A program made the translations under genes and the position numbers. The notes beneath the pieces are model-generated. The model made no database searches. It was given only the letters and a program-made list of their open reading frames with translations, and was not told where the DNA came from. A DNA stretch of 64,000 bases from Ctena decussata (taxonomy: Eukaryota; Mollusca; Bivalvia; Lucinida; Lucinidae). The DNA lies in NCBI GenBank assembly GCA_963989385.1, contig OZ022506.1, positions 64,429,434 to 64,493,433 on the forward strand. Direction: 5' to 3'. Position 1 is the first letter of the stretch, and each line of letters begins with the position of its first letter. Below, piece by piece: positions 21,380-33,144 of this stretch.

Positions 21380-22075
21380 GTATCTGCCTCATATTTGGTA
21401 CTGACCTCTTCCTTGGAAATTTGGGTCATATGATACTAAGAATGACCCCATACTGTTAACAAGTCACTGTGCCCCACATGTCATGGTTGAGTAATTTTGC
21501 CTTGTGCCATTAACATTTCCCAATTAATAAGCACCATACTTGGGTTAATGGGTCACTAAGATTACAGGTGACCATATATAATTTGTCGGTCACTGTGGCC
21601 TATATTTCATGGTTGAGCGGTTTTTGCTTTATACTTTTAAAACTATTTAATATATATTCATCATACTTGGCTTAATATGTCATTGCGATACTATGAATGA
21701 CCTCGTACTTTTTTAGGTCACTGTGACCTACATTTTCTTAGGTCACTGTGACCGACATTTTCTTAGGTCACTGTGACCTACATTTCCTTAGTCATTGATT
21801 TTGATATTTCCAGCACTATTTGATGGATATGTATCATACTTGGGACAATGGCTCAATCTAACATTGGGAAGGACTTAATACTTTTTTGACGTAACTGGGT
21901 GTTATATTTCATGGTCCAATGTTTTTTATTTATATCTTCAATAGTAATTAATGTATATGCATCATGCTTGGGTTAATGAATCATTGTGATAGCACGAATA
22001 ACCTAATATTATTCGTAGCTAACTTCGACCTGTATTTCATGGTCTAGTAATTTTGGCCGTTTATCTCGAGGTTAA
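21380..22075. repeat. Tandem ~120-bp repeats with palindromic GGTCACTGTGACC cores
   Basis: Five to six units share 'ggtcactgtgNcctatatttcatggt' and 'atgNatcatacttgggttaatg'. The family is also at 14820-15460. Inside one unit a 25-bp segment is locally triplicated (21715-21789). Confidence 0.65.
21715..21779. promoter_or_regulatory. Three estrogen-response-element-like palindromes, 25 bp apart
   Basis: AGGTCACTGTGACCT occurs at 21715-21729 and 21765-21779, and with one change (final G) at 21740-21754. The sequence fits the GGTCAnnnTGACC consensus of steroid-type nuclear receptors. It arises within a tandem repeat with no gene nearby, so a regulatory role is only a possibility. Confidence 0.35.
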
Positions 22076-22829
22076 TAGCTATGCATTATAAAACGGTACC
22101 ATTTCAGACGAAACATAGCGTCCTGCGCAAGTTTCTTGTTGTAAAGAGTCACCAATTTCCGCACAAAACGAACAATATAAATACTTTGGTTTAGGTATGC
22201 ATTAGGGTATAGAGTAGCATGGCAGGGTAGTTCTGCGGAACCGGCCTGTAAGTTATGGTGGTTGATTATCCGTGGAGATTTGGGCTAATCAGAAATGACT
22301 ATAAGTTGAGTATATATGAAATGGTTACTTGAGTGTATTTTTTTTGGATAATGTACATGTATCTCATCGGACGCGGAGCGCCGAGTCGGGGTCGAATCGG
22401 CGTTGGTGTGTGCCATACATGGTTTGATGAGGGGAAGGTGGGGGAAGGGGGTGGGGTGGTTGGAGGGGGAGGACACTTTGAATTTTCAGATTGACTTATC
22501 TGGTGCTGTAAATAGTTTGTGTTTGTGCGGGCTAACGCTTGTATGTATCATCAGAGAATCTTTTTCTCCCTTTTGAGGTGTTAAAATGTGTGTTCATTTT
22601 TTTATGTTTGTTTCAATTATTTGACTAGGGGTATGTTATTTGGGTAATACCTTAAATAAAATTCTGACAAAGAAAGTAGTATGTAAAAGTATAGTTATCG
22701 TATATTTTGTAAAAGATCGTATTCTTATAATTTATCTTATTTGGGCCGCCTATAAACAGCAATTTAATATCAAATGAAAAAAATGTCTACTGCGGTCACG
22801 CCTGCTAGTATGAACTGTCAGTGGCTTTC
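22076..22829. other. Gene-free stretch, nothing recognised
   Basis: No coding or RNA gene supported. A purine-rich patch with GGGG runs at 22430-22475 yields proline-rich ORFs on the other strand. Confidence 0.5.
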
Positions 22830-23140
22830 GAAAAAAAGCTGCGAGAGCTGATACTTTGAATTTTCTTACAACTAAAACAATTTCAGTATATATGTTGCAA
22901 GATACCCATTTTGTTACAAAAGAGGAAAAATATGCTAGAACACAGTGGGCTATGAGTGTTATTTTAGTAATTTTTCATCTAATTCAAGAGGTGTAGCAGT
23001 ATTGTTTAATAATAACTTTAAATTTAAGGTTCATATGTAGAGAAAAATGATAATGGAAAAAAAATTGTATATTACTATTGAAGGTAAACGATTGACCTTA
23101 ATTGATATATTATGGTCCAAATAGAGATGATCCTGAATTC

Positions 23141-23531
23141 TAATGCACTTACAAATATAACATGACGTCTGATTGGATAACGTCAAAAATTTGCGACAGT
23201 ATATTATGCGATATACTGTCGCAAACCCGACGTCATTAAGTGACGTCGTTTCTCATTGGCTGGCGTCTGGTTTAACGTTGCTGACAGCTCTTGAAATGGG
23301 TGCAAACTAGTACATTATGAAAGATGAAAATGTGGAAAGTGCATTAGAATGGGGATAACTGTATTGAAAATTGTCATTTGGGGGGGGGGGGGGGGGGGGT
23401 AAATCATCGGTTTTATGGTCGCAAATTGCGTTTTACGGCTCCGCTGGCGCGTCGCCGTAAAACGAAATTTCCGACCATAAAACCGATGATTTACCTCCCC
23501 AAATGCCAATTTTCAAGACAGTTATCCCCTA
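23141..23531. mobile_element. Double foldback insertion inside the LINE endonuclease
   Basis: The LINE sequence at 23109-23140 is repeated almost exactly at 23532-23564, so about 390 bp were inserted with duplication of about 32 bp. The insert is two hairpins: 23137-23350 (ends TTCTAATGCACTT / AAGTGCATTAGAA, inner palindrome around TTTGCGACAGTATA) and 23351-23528 (GGGGATAACTGT / ACAGTTATCCCC), with a G18 run in the second. No ORF. Confidence 0.6.
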
Positions 23532-23767
23532 ATTATGGTTAAAATAGAGATGATCCTGAATTTTACCAGAGCATTTTAAATTCTACTATTAATAACCCTG
23601 TTATTGTTTCAGGCGATTTTAATTTAGTTATCAGTCCGGAGATGGATCTACACGATTATGTACATGTAAATAACCCAAAAGCACGCGAGCAAGTTTTAAA
23701 TATCATGTTCGAATGTAAGTTACTAGACGTATAGAGAGACCTGAATTTAGAAAAATATCAATATATA

Positions 23768-24686
23768 CTGAACAAAAAAAGAAACGTTACATAGATAATT
23801 CATGAATTTTAAGCTAAAGAACACTATTTTCGAATAACGCTACGTTATTCTCCCACGTGTCAGACTTCAGACAGCCTTATGAACTAATCGGTTTGCGATT
23901 TGCATAAATTGTTACAGAATTATTCCAATTTGACTGAAAATACCATTGACAATGTGAGACGCTCGATGCGCATGCGCAAGCGCTTAAATTTTTGCACTTT
24001 AAGATTTGCCTTGTAACCGCCAATAAGAAACCCGATGAACCGTATGACACTTAATCAGCAGCTCAAAGAAATAAGATGTCAAAGTTAATGTGTCTTTGAA
24101 ATTGTCTCCCTTGCAATTAAAAGTATAGCAAATCATTTACTCCGATTTACCAGTACGTTTTCATAAAATTTTCAAGTTTAATTCATGGATCTTATTCCAG
24201 CTTCTCCAGACAATGGTTCATGATGAAAAAGTTTGATCAAACTGGTTAATTGTCCGTGGTATATCACCTTGCATTGTCTATGGGAGTTTCAGTGCATAGC
24301 ATGAAAGTCAGAGTCCAGTGTCATAAAAAGCGATATTCCAAGCCTTGTGCTTCACTGATCATCCCTTTGGACGCGGCGATGGGACCGTTTTCGTAACAAC
24401 TAATGCCTGATAAACGTCTCAGAAGTGACTTGCTTACATGGGCTGACAACTTGAGTGAAACACGGGTCTTCAAAAGGCACCTTAAAATAGCAATTTCAAA
24501 TTCTGACCCCTCATTGAATCAAACTGATCTGGAGACATTAATCTCGCAGCTTATGTTGTGATATTAATTTTTCTCAAATACGGATACTTTTTGGCAGTTA
24601 CATATAAAATAAAATTGGAAAAGTCTTAATTCAGTTCAAAGACAACGTGTATTGAATGTGCATGTAACGTTTCTTTTTTTGTTCAG
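23768..24686. mobile_element. TIR element CTGAACAAAAAAAGAAACG, TA-flanked (919 bp)
   Basis: Perfect inverted termini CTGAACAAAAAAAGAAACGT / ACGTTTCTTTTTTTGTTCAG, flanked by TATA on both sides, interrupt the LINE endonuclease between two recognisable coding pieces. TA duplication and TIRs suit the Tc1/mariner superfamily. No transposase ORF remains, so it is non-autonomous. Confidence 0.85.
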
Positions 24687-25721
24687 TATACATGGAGACG
24701 AAAACATACAAATAAAAAGGCGAGACTCGATTTCTTTTTAATTTCAGAATGTTTCTTAACGGATGTAAATGAAACAAAAATATTATCTGGATACAAAACG
24801 GACCACTCTTTACTTCTGCTTAAGTTAGATGTAGGTAAATTTCAAAAAGGTACATCGTACTGGAAATTTGATAATTCATTATTACGAGACGCAAAGTATG
24901 TTGAATTAATTAAGAAAGTAATAGATAGTACAAAGCTTTTATATGCAGTAGAAAATCAGTCGCTTAACTCAAATACAAATAATTTGCCATTGCAAGATAA
25001 TAAATTTTCTATCGATGATAGTTTTTCTTTGATGTCCTTTTAAAGGAAACAAGAGGTAAAACTATTGCGTATGCAGCATATAAAAAAGGTAGAGGAAAGT
25101 AAGGAAAAAAAACAACATAATATGAGGAAATTGATAAGTTAGAATAGGAAGAAAATATATATTTTACTGTATTAGATACTAAACGTAAATAATTGTATGA
25201 TATTAGGCAGAAAAAATGGAAGGAGTAAAAATAAAATCAAGAGTAAAATGGGTAAATGGTGGAGAAAAAATGACCAAGTATTTTGTAATATGGAAAGTAG
25301 GAATTTTACAGGTAAATATATGAATAGTTTAATTATCGATTATGGAGACCTCCTGAAAAATCAGTCAGATATACTAACAGAAACAATGCTTTTTTATAAA
25401 CTGACGTCGATTTAGATAAATTGCTAGATAACTATTGTATACCAAAACTAAATGAATTAGAAAAATTAAAATTAGAAGGAAAAATTACTTATGCAGAAAT
25501 ACTCTTCTGTCTTAAAAATCTTCAAATAATACAATCCCCGGTTTTGATGGATTTACTTACGAATTTTTTCAATTTTTTTTGGAATGATGTAGCCAATGTT
25601 TGCTTAGAGCAATAAATGCTTGGTTTGAAAATAAAAAAAAATATTGGACTCATTAAAACGTGGAGTTATAACTTGCATCCCAAAAGGTAATAAAGATAAA
25701 TCATTTCTAAACTAGAAAATG

Positions 25722-27268
25722 TGTTAATGAAACACTAGGCCCCCAACCATATGCTTGCGTCTTAAGAAAGCTCATTCCATAATGTTTAAGTCAGAAAAGG
25801 GTTTTAATCGGTTCATCAACATCCTAGCCTGTAATTGTATGCCAAATATAAGGAACATAGCTTAGCGGTTCTTCATATATTTTGTTCACAAAGTTATTCA
25901 TATAGCGTTTTTGTATACAAAATGCCTATGTTCGAAAATGGGAAAAATTATATAAAAAAATATGAAGTGGGCTCAAAAGTTAATCAGGTCATTTATACCT
26001 TGGTCCTAACCTGCATGCCAAATATATGGATCCTAGCTTATGTGATTCGCCAGATATTTTGTTCACAAACTTGTTCCTATACAAAATGCCTTTATCCGAA
26101 AAAGAGGAGTAACTCAACCAAAAATGTATGATACAGGTTCAAAAGTTAATTAGTTTATCTAAACCTAGGTCCAAGCTTGTATGCCATAAGGATCCTAGCT
26201 TATGTGGTTCTTCAGAAATTTTGTTCACATGCTTGTTCCTATAGTAAATGCTTATGTCCCAAAAAGGGGAATAACTAATAAAAAATTTACAAAATATGCT
26301 CATATCTACAACCTGGTCTGTAACTGTATGCTAAGTATCAGGACCCAAGCTTATGCGTTTTTTTGTTCACAAGGTTGTTTCTATATAAAATGACAAAGTT
26401 AAAAAAGGGGCATAACTCCTAAATGACGAGACTGGCGGAGGAAAAAAAATTGGGTTCGCTTAATTTTCATGTTCATGCAGCATTCAAGACTTCAAGATCC
26501 TATCTCTTACGGTTCTTGACCATATGTAAGGATACCTTTGTATCATAGGCTTTAACGCACTACGTCGAAAAAGGGGCATAACTCGGTCAAAAATTCACTA
26601 GTATTTGTCAAAACTTTATCAGGTCATCTACACGTTAGGCAATGTCTTCCTGCAGAAAACCATGATCATAGCATCAGGAGTTCTCGAGATATTTTGTTCA
26701 AAAAGTTCCATAGGCTTACACTAAGTCGAAAAAGGGGAATAACTCGGTTAAAAATTCACGATTTTTTTCAAAAGTTAAGCAGGTCATCTTCACCTTAAGC
26801 AATGTCAACCTGCAAAAAATCATGATCCTAGCATCAGGGCTTCTTGAGACATTTTGTTCACAAGGTTCCATAGGCTTACAATGCACTAAGTCGAAAAAGG
26901 TGCATAACTTGGTCAAACATTTACGAATATTTTTCAAAAGTTAATCAGGTCATCTACACTTTGGGCAATGGCATCTCGCAAAAAATCATGATCCTAGCAT
27001 CAGGGGTTCTTGGGATATTTTGTTCGCAATGTTCCATAGACTAAGTTGAAAAAAGGGGCATAACTCTGGATATACATCACCGACCGAAAAAAGAAAAAAA
27101 ATACAAGTCCGCTTATTTTTCAAGTACATGCCACACATAAAATTTCAAAATTCTAGCATAAGCGGTTATTGAGTTTCCCAGCTGCCAAAAAGCATTTCGG
27201 ACAGACGGACGAACGGACGGACAGGCCCAAACCAATATGCCCCCTCAACTTCTCCGAAGTTAAGGGCA
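25722..27268. mobile_element. Pearl-like composite element inside the LINE
   Basis: It contains repeated units with 'aaaaaggggcataactcggtcaaaaattcac' type cores (seen near 26085, 26257, 26405, 26571, 26730, 26897 and 27053), alternating with 'ttgttcacaaNgttNNta'. Then come an (ACGG)n microsatellite at 27200-27225 and a 3' end with a CCCCTCAACTTC / GAAGTTAAGGG hairpin and GGGCATA. The LINE reading resumes immediately afterwards (KNWR...). The architecture matches the elements at 9.8 and 50 kb. Confidence 0.65.
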
Positions 27269-27821
27269 TAAAAATTGGAGGTCTATATCATTACTAAATA
27301 CGTCTTACAAATAAGCTTCGTCGTGTATTGCTGAAAGGCTCAAAACAGTTCTGCCTAAAACAATCAATGAAGATCAAACAGGATTTATTACAGGGCTATA
27401 TATTGGAGAAAATCTATGACCATTATACGACATAATATTTTACACTTAAAAACAGCAAATTCCTGGAATGCTTCTTTTGATAGATTTCGAAAAAGCTTGA
27501 CCCTGTGTCAGGGGATTTCCCATTTAAAACGCTTGACTTATTTAATTTTGGGAATGATTTTCAGAAGAGGTGGGTCAACATGTTTTATAAAAGATTCAGT
27601 CTTGTGTAATTGTTAAAGAGCATTTATCTGATTGGTTTTATTTGCACCGTGGTTGCCGACAAGGTGATCCTTTATCGCCTTATTTATTCATTTTTTGTGC
27701 AGAAATATTGGCTGCCCTTATAAGAAACAATGAGGGTATTACAGGTATAAGGATAGGAAATGCTGAAGTTCTTATTTTGCAGTATGCTGATGACACTTCT
27801 ATAATTCTTGATGGATCCAGG

Positions 27822-28018
27822 GGCCGTATTCATAAAACAACTTAAGTGGTTGCTATGCTGTTGCTAAGGCTAAATTTCTTTGAAGGAGATTACCTACAAC
27901 TATGAAATTTGCTCTGGAGGAACCAGAGCAAATTTCATAGTCGTAGGGACTCTCCTTTATAGATATTTAGCCTTAGCAACCGCATAGCAACGACTTAAGT
28001 GGCTTTATGAATACGGCC
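27822..28018. mobile_element. GGCCGTATTCATAAA foldback MITE, copy 1
   Basis: A 197-bp near-perfect palindrome with ends GGCCGTATTCATAAA / TTTATGAATACGGCC, flanked by CCAGG at 27817-27821 and 28019-28023. It interrupts the LINE reverse transcriptase 30 bp after the YADD codons, and removing it restores the reading. A second copy is at 44344-44585. Confidence 0.9.
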
Positions 28019-29470
28019 CCAGGACATCCCTTGAAAATTGTTTGAATGTTTTAAAACTATATGCCAGTGCCTCCGGCCTTTGTTTAAATATTGATAAGAC
28101 AAAAATAGTTTGGATAGGATCAAAAAAAAAAAAAAAAAAAAAGAAAGTAAAGAAAAAAATTATGAAAACTATAATTTACATTGGGAAAATAACGAATTCT
28201 TAGTTTCAGGAGTAAGTTTTCCTCAAAATTTGAACGAAATAGTCGAACTCAATTATAATGAGAAGATAAAAGAGATGAGAAAAATCTTTTTAAACTGGTT
28301 GAAAAGAATACTTATCCCGCCTGGCAAAATAATAGTCATACAGAGCTTAGCTTTGTCAAAAATTAATCATTTGATTTTGGCTTTGCCAGCGCCGTCAAAA
28401 ACATAATTGGTGAAATTTAGAAAATGTTTTATGATTACTTGTGGAATGATGGTCAAGATAAAATAAAACGTGCAGTTATAACACAAAATTAGAAAGAAGG
28501 AGGTTTCAAATGGTTGATGAACATATGTTGATGAACGCTTTGAAAATAACCTGGATGAGAAAAATTAAAAAAAAACGAAAATAAGTATTCACTCATAGTA
28601 AAAGAACTCGTTCCTGATATTTTTGAAAGGTTTAGATATGGAAATGCTTTTCTAGAAACCAATGGAATTCAAATTGATACTAGCTTTTGGAAAGACGTGG
28701 CAGATAGTTTTAATTTGTTTTTAAAGCAGATAAGACCATCTGGCTGGGGGTGAGTTATTAGGAGATCCAATTTGGCATAACTACTTTATAAAGGTCCGTG
28801 TTTTATAGAAACTGGATGGAAAATGGTATAATATTAATTAACGATTTGCTTGATGTAAATAGATAATTAATAAATTATAATACTTTCAGAACACAATTTT
28901 CAGTAAATACGAATGTTCTCCAGTTTGAAGGTTTAATAAGAAGTATTAGAAAGTACACTGATGATATCGACTTTTAACTTTGAACCGTTTCAATATCGAC
29001 ATGATAATCCTACCTGTCCATTTCCCCTGTCTTGCATCTTAAAAAACAAAACAGGATGCAGAAACATATGTGATAAATTTGTTAATAAAATAAGTTACCA
29101 TTGTCGGTATTAAATGGCAAACAGAATCAAGCCCAAACCAAGTGTTAGACTGGGGGTAATATTGGACTTGCCATTCAAAACAACTTAAGATACGAATTTG
29201 AGATGGTTGCAGATGAGAATAAACCATAGGATTTTAGGAACAAACTATCTTCTTTCAAAAATGAAACTGAAATTAGATGACAAATACACATTTTGTAGGC
29301 TCGAAAAAGAAACAATAAAGCACATGTTTGGGGATTGTGATTCTGTGGTATATTTCTGGGAAGGACTACAAGTTTTACTTAGAGGAAACTGTGATTTAGA
29401 AAACATCAGATTTTCTATAATAGATATTATTTTCAGAAATCCAACTTTTGAAAACTGTTAAATAAAACAT

Positions 29471-30350
29471 TGCTATTAGGTAAACGGTTTATTTTATCGA
29501 ACGAAAATGGAAAATAAAATACCCTCGTTGATGAGTTTTCAAAAAGTATTTTCCTTTCATTATCAGTGTGATAAATATACTTCCGGGAAATGTCAAAGTC
29601 AGCATATCTTTGAACAAAAGTGGGATAGATAAAAAGATTTGTTTTTAGGATAAAATTCTGTGGTTAGAATGTAATTGGAGTAGTTAATGTGTTCTTGTTA
29701 GCCTTTATATGTGTTAAGTTTCAGGTAGTCATTGTAAACCTTGTTATAAAATATGTAGTGGGTTTTGGTCTTTGTTTAGTTTTGTTTTTGTTCTTTTTAT
29801 TTTCTTTTCTATTTGTAAAATTAAGATTACACTTAGCTTCAGTGCTCTGGATGGGACGGTCTGGAGGTGATTCTATGTTATTTTTTATGGAGACGTGTGT
29901 TGTGTCCCTTCTTTAGAATTGTCTCATAGAGACAGTTCTAATGAGGGGCCGGATCATGTGTTTTTTCATTGGAGAGGGGGTGGGGGTATCCTGGAATTGT
30001 CCTCGAAATCCCACCTTACCTGGAGCTATGTTAGCGTTTTGAAGTACTACTGATTTAATATGGCAGTTACACACAGAATATAAATATACACATGTACTGT
30101 AAACTATCTGTTCCTACAAACACTAAAAGTTGGCGATAGGCCTTATTGCAGTCTGTCCTTTAGTTCAAACATATTTTATTGCCACAAAAGTACAAGCAAT
30201 TGGGGTGGACCACAAGTTCTATCAACATTAGTTACGGTCCTACCCACATATAGTATAACCTTTAGAAGTGATACGTGTTTTACTAAGATTCAGCAACTGG
30301 GCGAACTTATTTTCACTGGAACAGGCTTTCGCGGTTGCGCAGTGTTGATT
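29471..30350. other. Gene-free stretch; possible LINE 3' remnant then unassigned sequence
   Basis: The first ~100 bp may belong to the old LINE. The remainder shows no recognised feature apart from T-rich runs near 29770-29820. Confidence 0.4.
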
Positions 30351-30815
30351 CAGGGTGCCCACTCTTCGCTGAAAACAAAATTCCCTGACTTTTCCGTGAC
30401 TTTTTCCTGACCGAATTCCATTTTTCCCTGACCAAAAAGTCATTATTTAACCGTCACAACCTTCCACTTTACCCCCAAGGCTTATGCGTGCATTAAATGT
30501 TTTGGAATCCTGATATATTTCAAAGCTTTGAAAAGCTTTACAACAATACATACTGGAGTAAACCACTTGTTTCAGAAAAGTATCTATGAAAAAGCTTAGT
30601 ATAGAACTATCATAAGACATTTTAACCATCAAATTTTTTTTGTCCAAAATGTATAAAATTCCCCGTCTTTCCCCTGACTTTTTAGCAATTAAGAGTTTCC
30701 CTGACCAGTTTTCAAAATTTCCTGACTTTTCCCTGACCTTAAGGAAAATTCAAATTTCCCTGGCTTTCCTTGACCTTGAAGAAAATTCCAATTTCCCTGA
30801 CCAGTGGGCACCCTA
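30351..30815. mobile_element. hAT-like TIR element (CAGGGTGCCCACT)
   Basis: Termini CAGGGTGCCCACT and AGTGGGCACCCTA, each followed inward by repeated 'ccctgacttttcc' or 'ttccctgacc' phrases, as in many animal hAT non-autonomous elements. Length about 465 bp. An 8-bp target duplication is not evident. Pieces of the same family occur at 1725-2110. Confidence 0.6.
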
Positions 30816-31338
30816 TTTATGTTTATTCATATAAGTTGAAATCCAACGAGTACTGTTTCTTGTTGTACGATTTTTCATGTAAAAAAGTATTCTCGTGGAT
30901 GTATAAGTTCGCGGGTTTATCTAGATTGCGAAAATAATGAAAATATGTGCACCGTAAACGTTTGTATAAATTAGCATTACAGTGATCGTTAAAAAGCTCA
31001 GTTTAATAGTTTTAGAAATTATGGAATTTGTATAAGTTTTCTGCAGGTTTAGAGAATATTGGTACACCGTGAACATTTGTACGCATGCGATACATTTGAT
31101 TTTAATAAAATGCAGAATATAGAAATTAGATCTTGACAGAAATTAAAATTTTTAGGTATACATGTACTGGAAGAAATAATGACAGAACTTAGTCCAGATA
31201 GTGATTATCATCCCTTTTTTCTGGAGAATGGTAAAAAAATGTGTTAGATGATAACTAATTCTAATCAAAAGAGAAGGAATAGAGATAGAAAAAGCTGGTT
31301 TGCTTTTCTTTCTCTTTCATCCTACCTCCCTGTTTATA
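30816..31338. other. Gene-free stretch, nothing recognised
   Basis: AT-rich, with no supported ORF or RNA gene. Confidence 0.5.
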
Positions 31339-31550
31339 TGAGCCGCGACGTGACAAAACCAACAATGTGGTTGTGCGCCCAGCGCAGACTCAGATCAGCC
31401 TGGGCATCCGCCCAGTCTGATCAGAGTCATCGCTGTCCGCATGAAGGAGCACTTAACAAAGAGTCTGATCAAACTGGGCGGCTGCCCAGGCTGATCTGAG
31501 TCTTCACTGGGCGCACAACCACATTGTTGGTTTTGTCGTGTCGCGGCTCA
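31339..31550. mobile_element. TGAGCCGCGAC-family foldback MITE, copy 6 (internal deletion)
   Basis: Both termini are intact, but the copy is 212 bp long because part of the central spacer (the GTAGCTTAGAC segment) is missing. Otherwise well conserved. The next copy starts only 193 bp downstream. Confidence 0.9.
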
Positions 31551-31743
31551 TATATGGTTGACGCCGGTAAATGCGGATACCTTGCAACGAGTGTCATATT
31601 GGGAGTTGCATAGCACCTGCACATTCGCGCGAGCTGATCGGGATCTCCCTTTTAGTATATACATGTTCTTAAATAATACGAGAGAATTGAGACAGAGGCA
31701 AATGAGGACGCAGACTAGCTCGCGCGGATGCGCAGACTGATAT

Positions 31744-31980
31744 TAGCCGCGACATGACAAAACCAACAATGTGGTTGTGCGCCCAGCGCAGACTCAGATC
31801 AGTCTGGGCATCTGCCCAGTTTGATAAGACTCTTCGTTAAAGGCTCAAAGGGTAGCTAAGGGACTAAGCTACCCCCATGCGGACAGCGAAGACTCTGATC
31901 AGACTGGGCGGATGCCCAGGCTGATCTGAGTCTGCGCTGGGCGCACAACCACATTGTTGGTTTTGTCGCGTCGCGGCTCA
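31744..31980. mobile_element. TGAGCCGCGAC-family foldback MITE, copy 7
   Basis: A 237-bp copy whose left end reads TTAGCCGCGAC. Its central spacer is inverted relative to copies 2-6 in sequence order (AAGGGTAGCTAAGGGACTAAGCTACC), so this copy lies in the opposite orientation. Confidence 0.9.
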
Positions 31981-33144
31981 TATGTCTTTTTCATTGTGTT
32001 ATTAAAATTCTTAGGGCCCTTTTCTTAGGCGACATCGGTCGTGTATATGTATGTGTATGTATATGTGTGTAAATATTATTACTTTAATGACTGATCCTCA
32101 TTTTTCCTGTGTTCATCTTTAACAGTTTCAGTTCGAAAAATAGCAGTTTGAGATTTGTTCTAAAATTTGAAATCAGCATATATATACACTGAGTCAAAAA
32201 AGTTCCTATACATGAAATATCTCATGTGGCCATGGCAACTGCAGAAGTTATGAAAGTTTAGGTTTTACGTATTTCAACAGAGTATCCATTTGCCTATTCA
32301 AAAGAGTTATTCGTTTTGGTTTCTTAAGACTACACATGCTACAAGCGTCGCTTGAATATGTAAGGGGTAATTTTTCATTTTCGCAGAGAAATATCATTAA
32401 AATTGCTCAAGTTCAATTCCATTCAAAGTTAGTTTGTGAATGATGGTTTCTCTGAATCTGTGCTTTATACACTAGACCAGGTCCTAGGCAAGGCAAGGCT
32501 GCATGCCAAAGAAATTGAAATTTTACTGTTTCTGATGCGAGAATTTGAACCACAACTCCAGGTACCATGATTACTTCAAACACTGTTTTAAATGAGACAT
32601 TTAAAGGCTATCGGGTGCATAACGATTCTTCCAATTTTGTCATTAAGTAATGAAAACAATGATATAACAAAAATATTTATGAAAAAACTTTGAAAAAAGA
32701 AGAACAGGTACAATAATGATGAGGTTTCGAAAATTGCTATAGTTTTAATTCAACGGGAGTTAATCTGAAGATTTGAGGAATCAAACTTCGCATATATAGC
32801 CTGAATACAAGATATTGGACATTTTAAGTGTTTTTCGAGATTGCTGCTTCATGGACTTTTCTGTGCGATACAAAATTTAATTCTACGCATGCGCACTGAT
32901 GAGGTGCATTCCAATTAGCACTTATCGAAAATTGTCAGATAACTATTCTGTGAAAAAGTGTCGGCTGGCGGTTGCCAAAGCTTTTTATTTCTTTGCGTCT
33001 CCCGAAACACACATGGGCCTCAAGTAACTCCAATATGCACTTGTTTCTTTGAAAATGTAGCTAAAAGTTGGCATCGTTTTTTTTTTGACTAAGTATATAA
33101 CTCTGAATGGGAACATTAAAGTACTTCCTATAACTCTACCCGCT
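31981..33144. other. Gene-free stretch before the large inverted repeat
   Basis: No supported gene. Around 32222 a GGCCATGGCAAC motif resembles the palindromes in the adjoining repeats, so part of this may be decayed repeat. Confidence 0.4.

Larger units (their letters stand above)
22830..29470 (+). pseudogene. Degraded L1/Tx1-like LINE ORF2, split by four insertions
   Basis: Broken ORF2 pieces lie in order on the + strand. Endonuclease parts are at 22890-23140, 23532-23767 (with the GDFN motif and an Asn/Asp-rich context) and 24687-24840 (WRR...ARLDFFLIS, then TDHS). A linker covers 24840-25720. Reverse transcriptase parts are at 27262-27820 (CRQGDPLSPYLF, then YADD at 27782-27793) and 28024-28400 (the NEIVELNY...SLALSKINHL region typical of L1-like elements). 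A C-terminal part at 29198-29461 carries the C...H...C knuckle (FCRLE...HMFGDC). Many frameshifts and stops. Without inserts it measures roughly 3.5 kb. The poly-A run at 28120-28142 is internal. Clearly non-functional. Confidence 0.85.

Noticed and set aside
21715..21779. Estrogen-response enhancer of a local gene
   Set aside because: The motif match is real, but no gene lies within several kilobases and the motif is part of a repeat, so it is listed only as a candidate.
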